The position numbers were made by a program, and so were the translations under genes. From Xiphydria camelus (taxonomy: Eukaryota > Arthropoda > Insecta > Hymenoptera > Xiphydriidae), in NCBI GenBank assembly GCA_963678675.1, contig OY783191.1, forward strand, positions 11,472,115-11,536,114: DNA of 64,000 nt, in the 5' to 3' direction. Each line of letters starts with the position of its first letter. The first letter of the stretch is position 1. Of this stretch, positions 63,341 to 64,000 are shown in pieces. Under the pieces are notes generated by a model. That model was not told the origin of the DNA. It worked only from the letters and a program-made list of their open reading frames with translations, and did not search any database.

Positions 63341-64000
63341 TATGTATAATAATTTATTACACAAAAACGGTGCATCGTAGACTATAAGTTCCGACTTGAA
63401 ATTTGTAAAGAATTTTCTCCTGTACATTGGGATATTTTTATTTATGAAATTGGTTACAGAAAAAATATAGCTTCGCGATTTGTTGGCATGTGATTTTGAC
63501 AGGTAGTTTTTAATTAATTACATTATTTCTCGTCAATTTGAAGATTACCCATATCTATATGTCATTCAGGAGATTTTTTCCTATCGATTGGTACCGGTTT
63601 TATCCTGACACTAATAAATTGTTTCGCGAATATCTAATAAGACTATACTATAAAGTGGCTTAGGGCCAAAACTTCGATAGTTTTTAATTAATTATAAATT
63701 TTCCCGGGAATTGACGGATAATACATTTTGATATGTTAATATTGGGATCTCCAGCTACAATATGTTCATTTAATAAATGGAATAGTAAAAGAAATGTTGT
63801 TTTTTAATATAAATATTTTATTAGAATACATCCCTATAGTCCATATGATAACTTCACAGCGAAGCCACTGGGTCTACACCATCATCTCACAGTACAAGCA
63901 CTGTGGAGTCACCCTGTTATGCCACAGTGCTTCCACTCGGTGCTCACACTGCGTGGCTTCACGGTGCACAGACAGATGGACACCCCAGTGCATGCACTTG
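63341..64000. other. AT-rich end of window, then a CACAGTG-rich stretch
   Basis: 63341-63840 shows nothing recognisable. From about 63850 the sequence is dense in CACAGTG, CACTGTGG and GTGCTTCCAC-type motifs like the insert at 59964-60240, and it runs off the window, so it is probably one end of an element of that kind. Confidence 0.5.

Overview
This is a eukaryotic, almost certainly insect window that fits Hymenoptera: AT-rich sequence, spliced PIF/Harbinger, THAP, MADF/Myb, CACTA-like and Tc1/mariner coding remnants of the kind common in ants and wasps, and a decayed copy of metazoan protein kinase D. The order-level placement is an inference. I find no intact host gene, rRNA or canonical tRNA. 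It is a transposon island in which elements sit inside elements, often four deep, and many boundaries are fixed by terminal inverted repeats (TIRs) with matching target-site duplications (TSDs).

Layout: 0.1-4.0 kb is an ISL2EU-type element with a THAP/DDE transposase (two broken copies, tail to tail) and a YqaJ nuclease fragment. 5.0-10.7 kb is a run of foldback elements, one with convergent tRNA-like units. 11.0-14.1 kb is a broken PIF/Harbinger (MADF protein plus DDE transposase, convergent), cut by a 395-bp foldback whose removal leaves the frame open, then by a larger foldback with further elements inside (one with a THAP protein that has lost its first zinc cysteine). 16.5-20.0 kb holds remnants of a CACTA-like transposase and of a multi-exon gene with a duplicated exon. 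20.1-29.7 kb is a DNA transposon with an apparently intact spliced transposase (about 602 aa, DUF7869-like), split by five back-to-back foldbacks on the left and a CCCAGATAGC-ended block on the right. That block holds Tc1-derived palindromes, TTAA-flanked miniature elements and protein kinase D pseudogene copy A.

31.8-36.3 kb is a foldback interrupted by a TGACGT-rich element, itself interrupted by two abutting Harbinger deletion derivatives. 36.6-44.1 kb holds exon remnants and two abutting elements with GGTTTGTTCC ends. 45.7-59.9 kb is a 5'-truncated Ty3/Gypsy element on the minus strand whose single LTR was hit by a foldback and by a 5,585-bp PIF/Harbinger with a complete spliced transposase (388 aa), a Myb-like partner and a LINE in one intron. 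Between RNase H and integrase the Gypsy pol carries a long Ser-rich linker and a segment resembling TARG1/OARD1 macrodomains. 59.9-62.9 kb holds protein kinase D pseudogene copy B, inverted relative to copy A and sharing its stop codon, interrupted by a TTCGTTAACGAA-rich foldback.

Functionally, the window has two candidate autonomous DNA transposons (22.0-24.3 kb and 46.6-52.1 kb), at least a dozen nonautonomous families that need transposases from elsewhere, and otherwise decayed coding sequence. All splicing and domain calls come from reading the sequence by eye; no database search was run.
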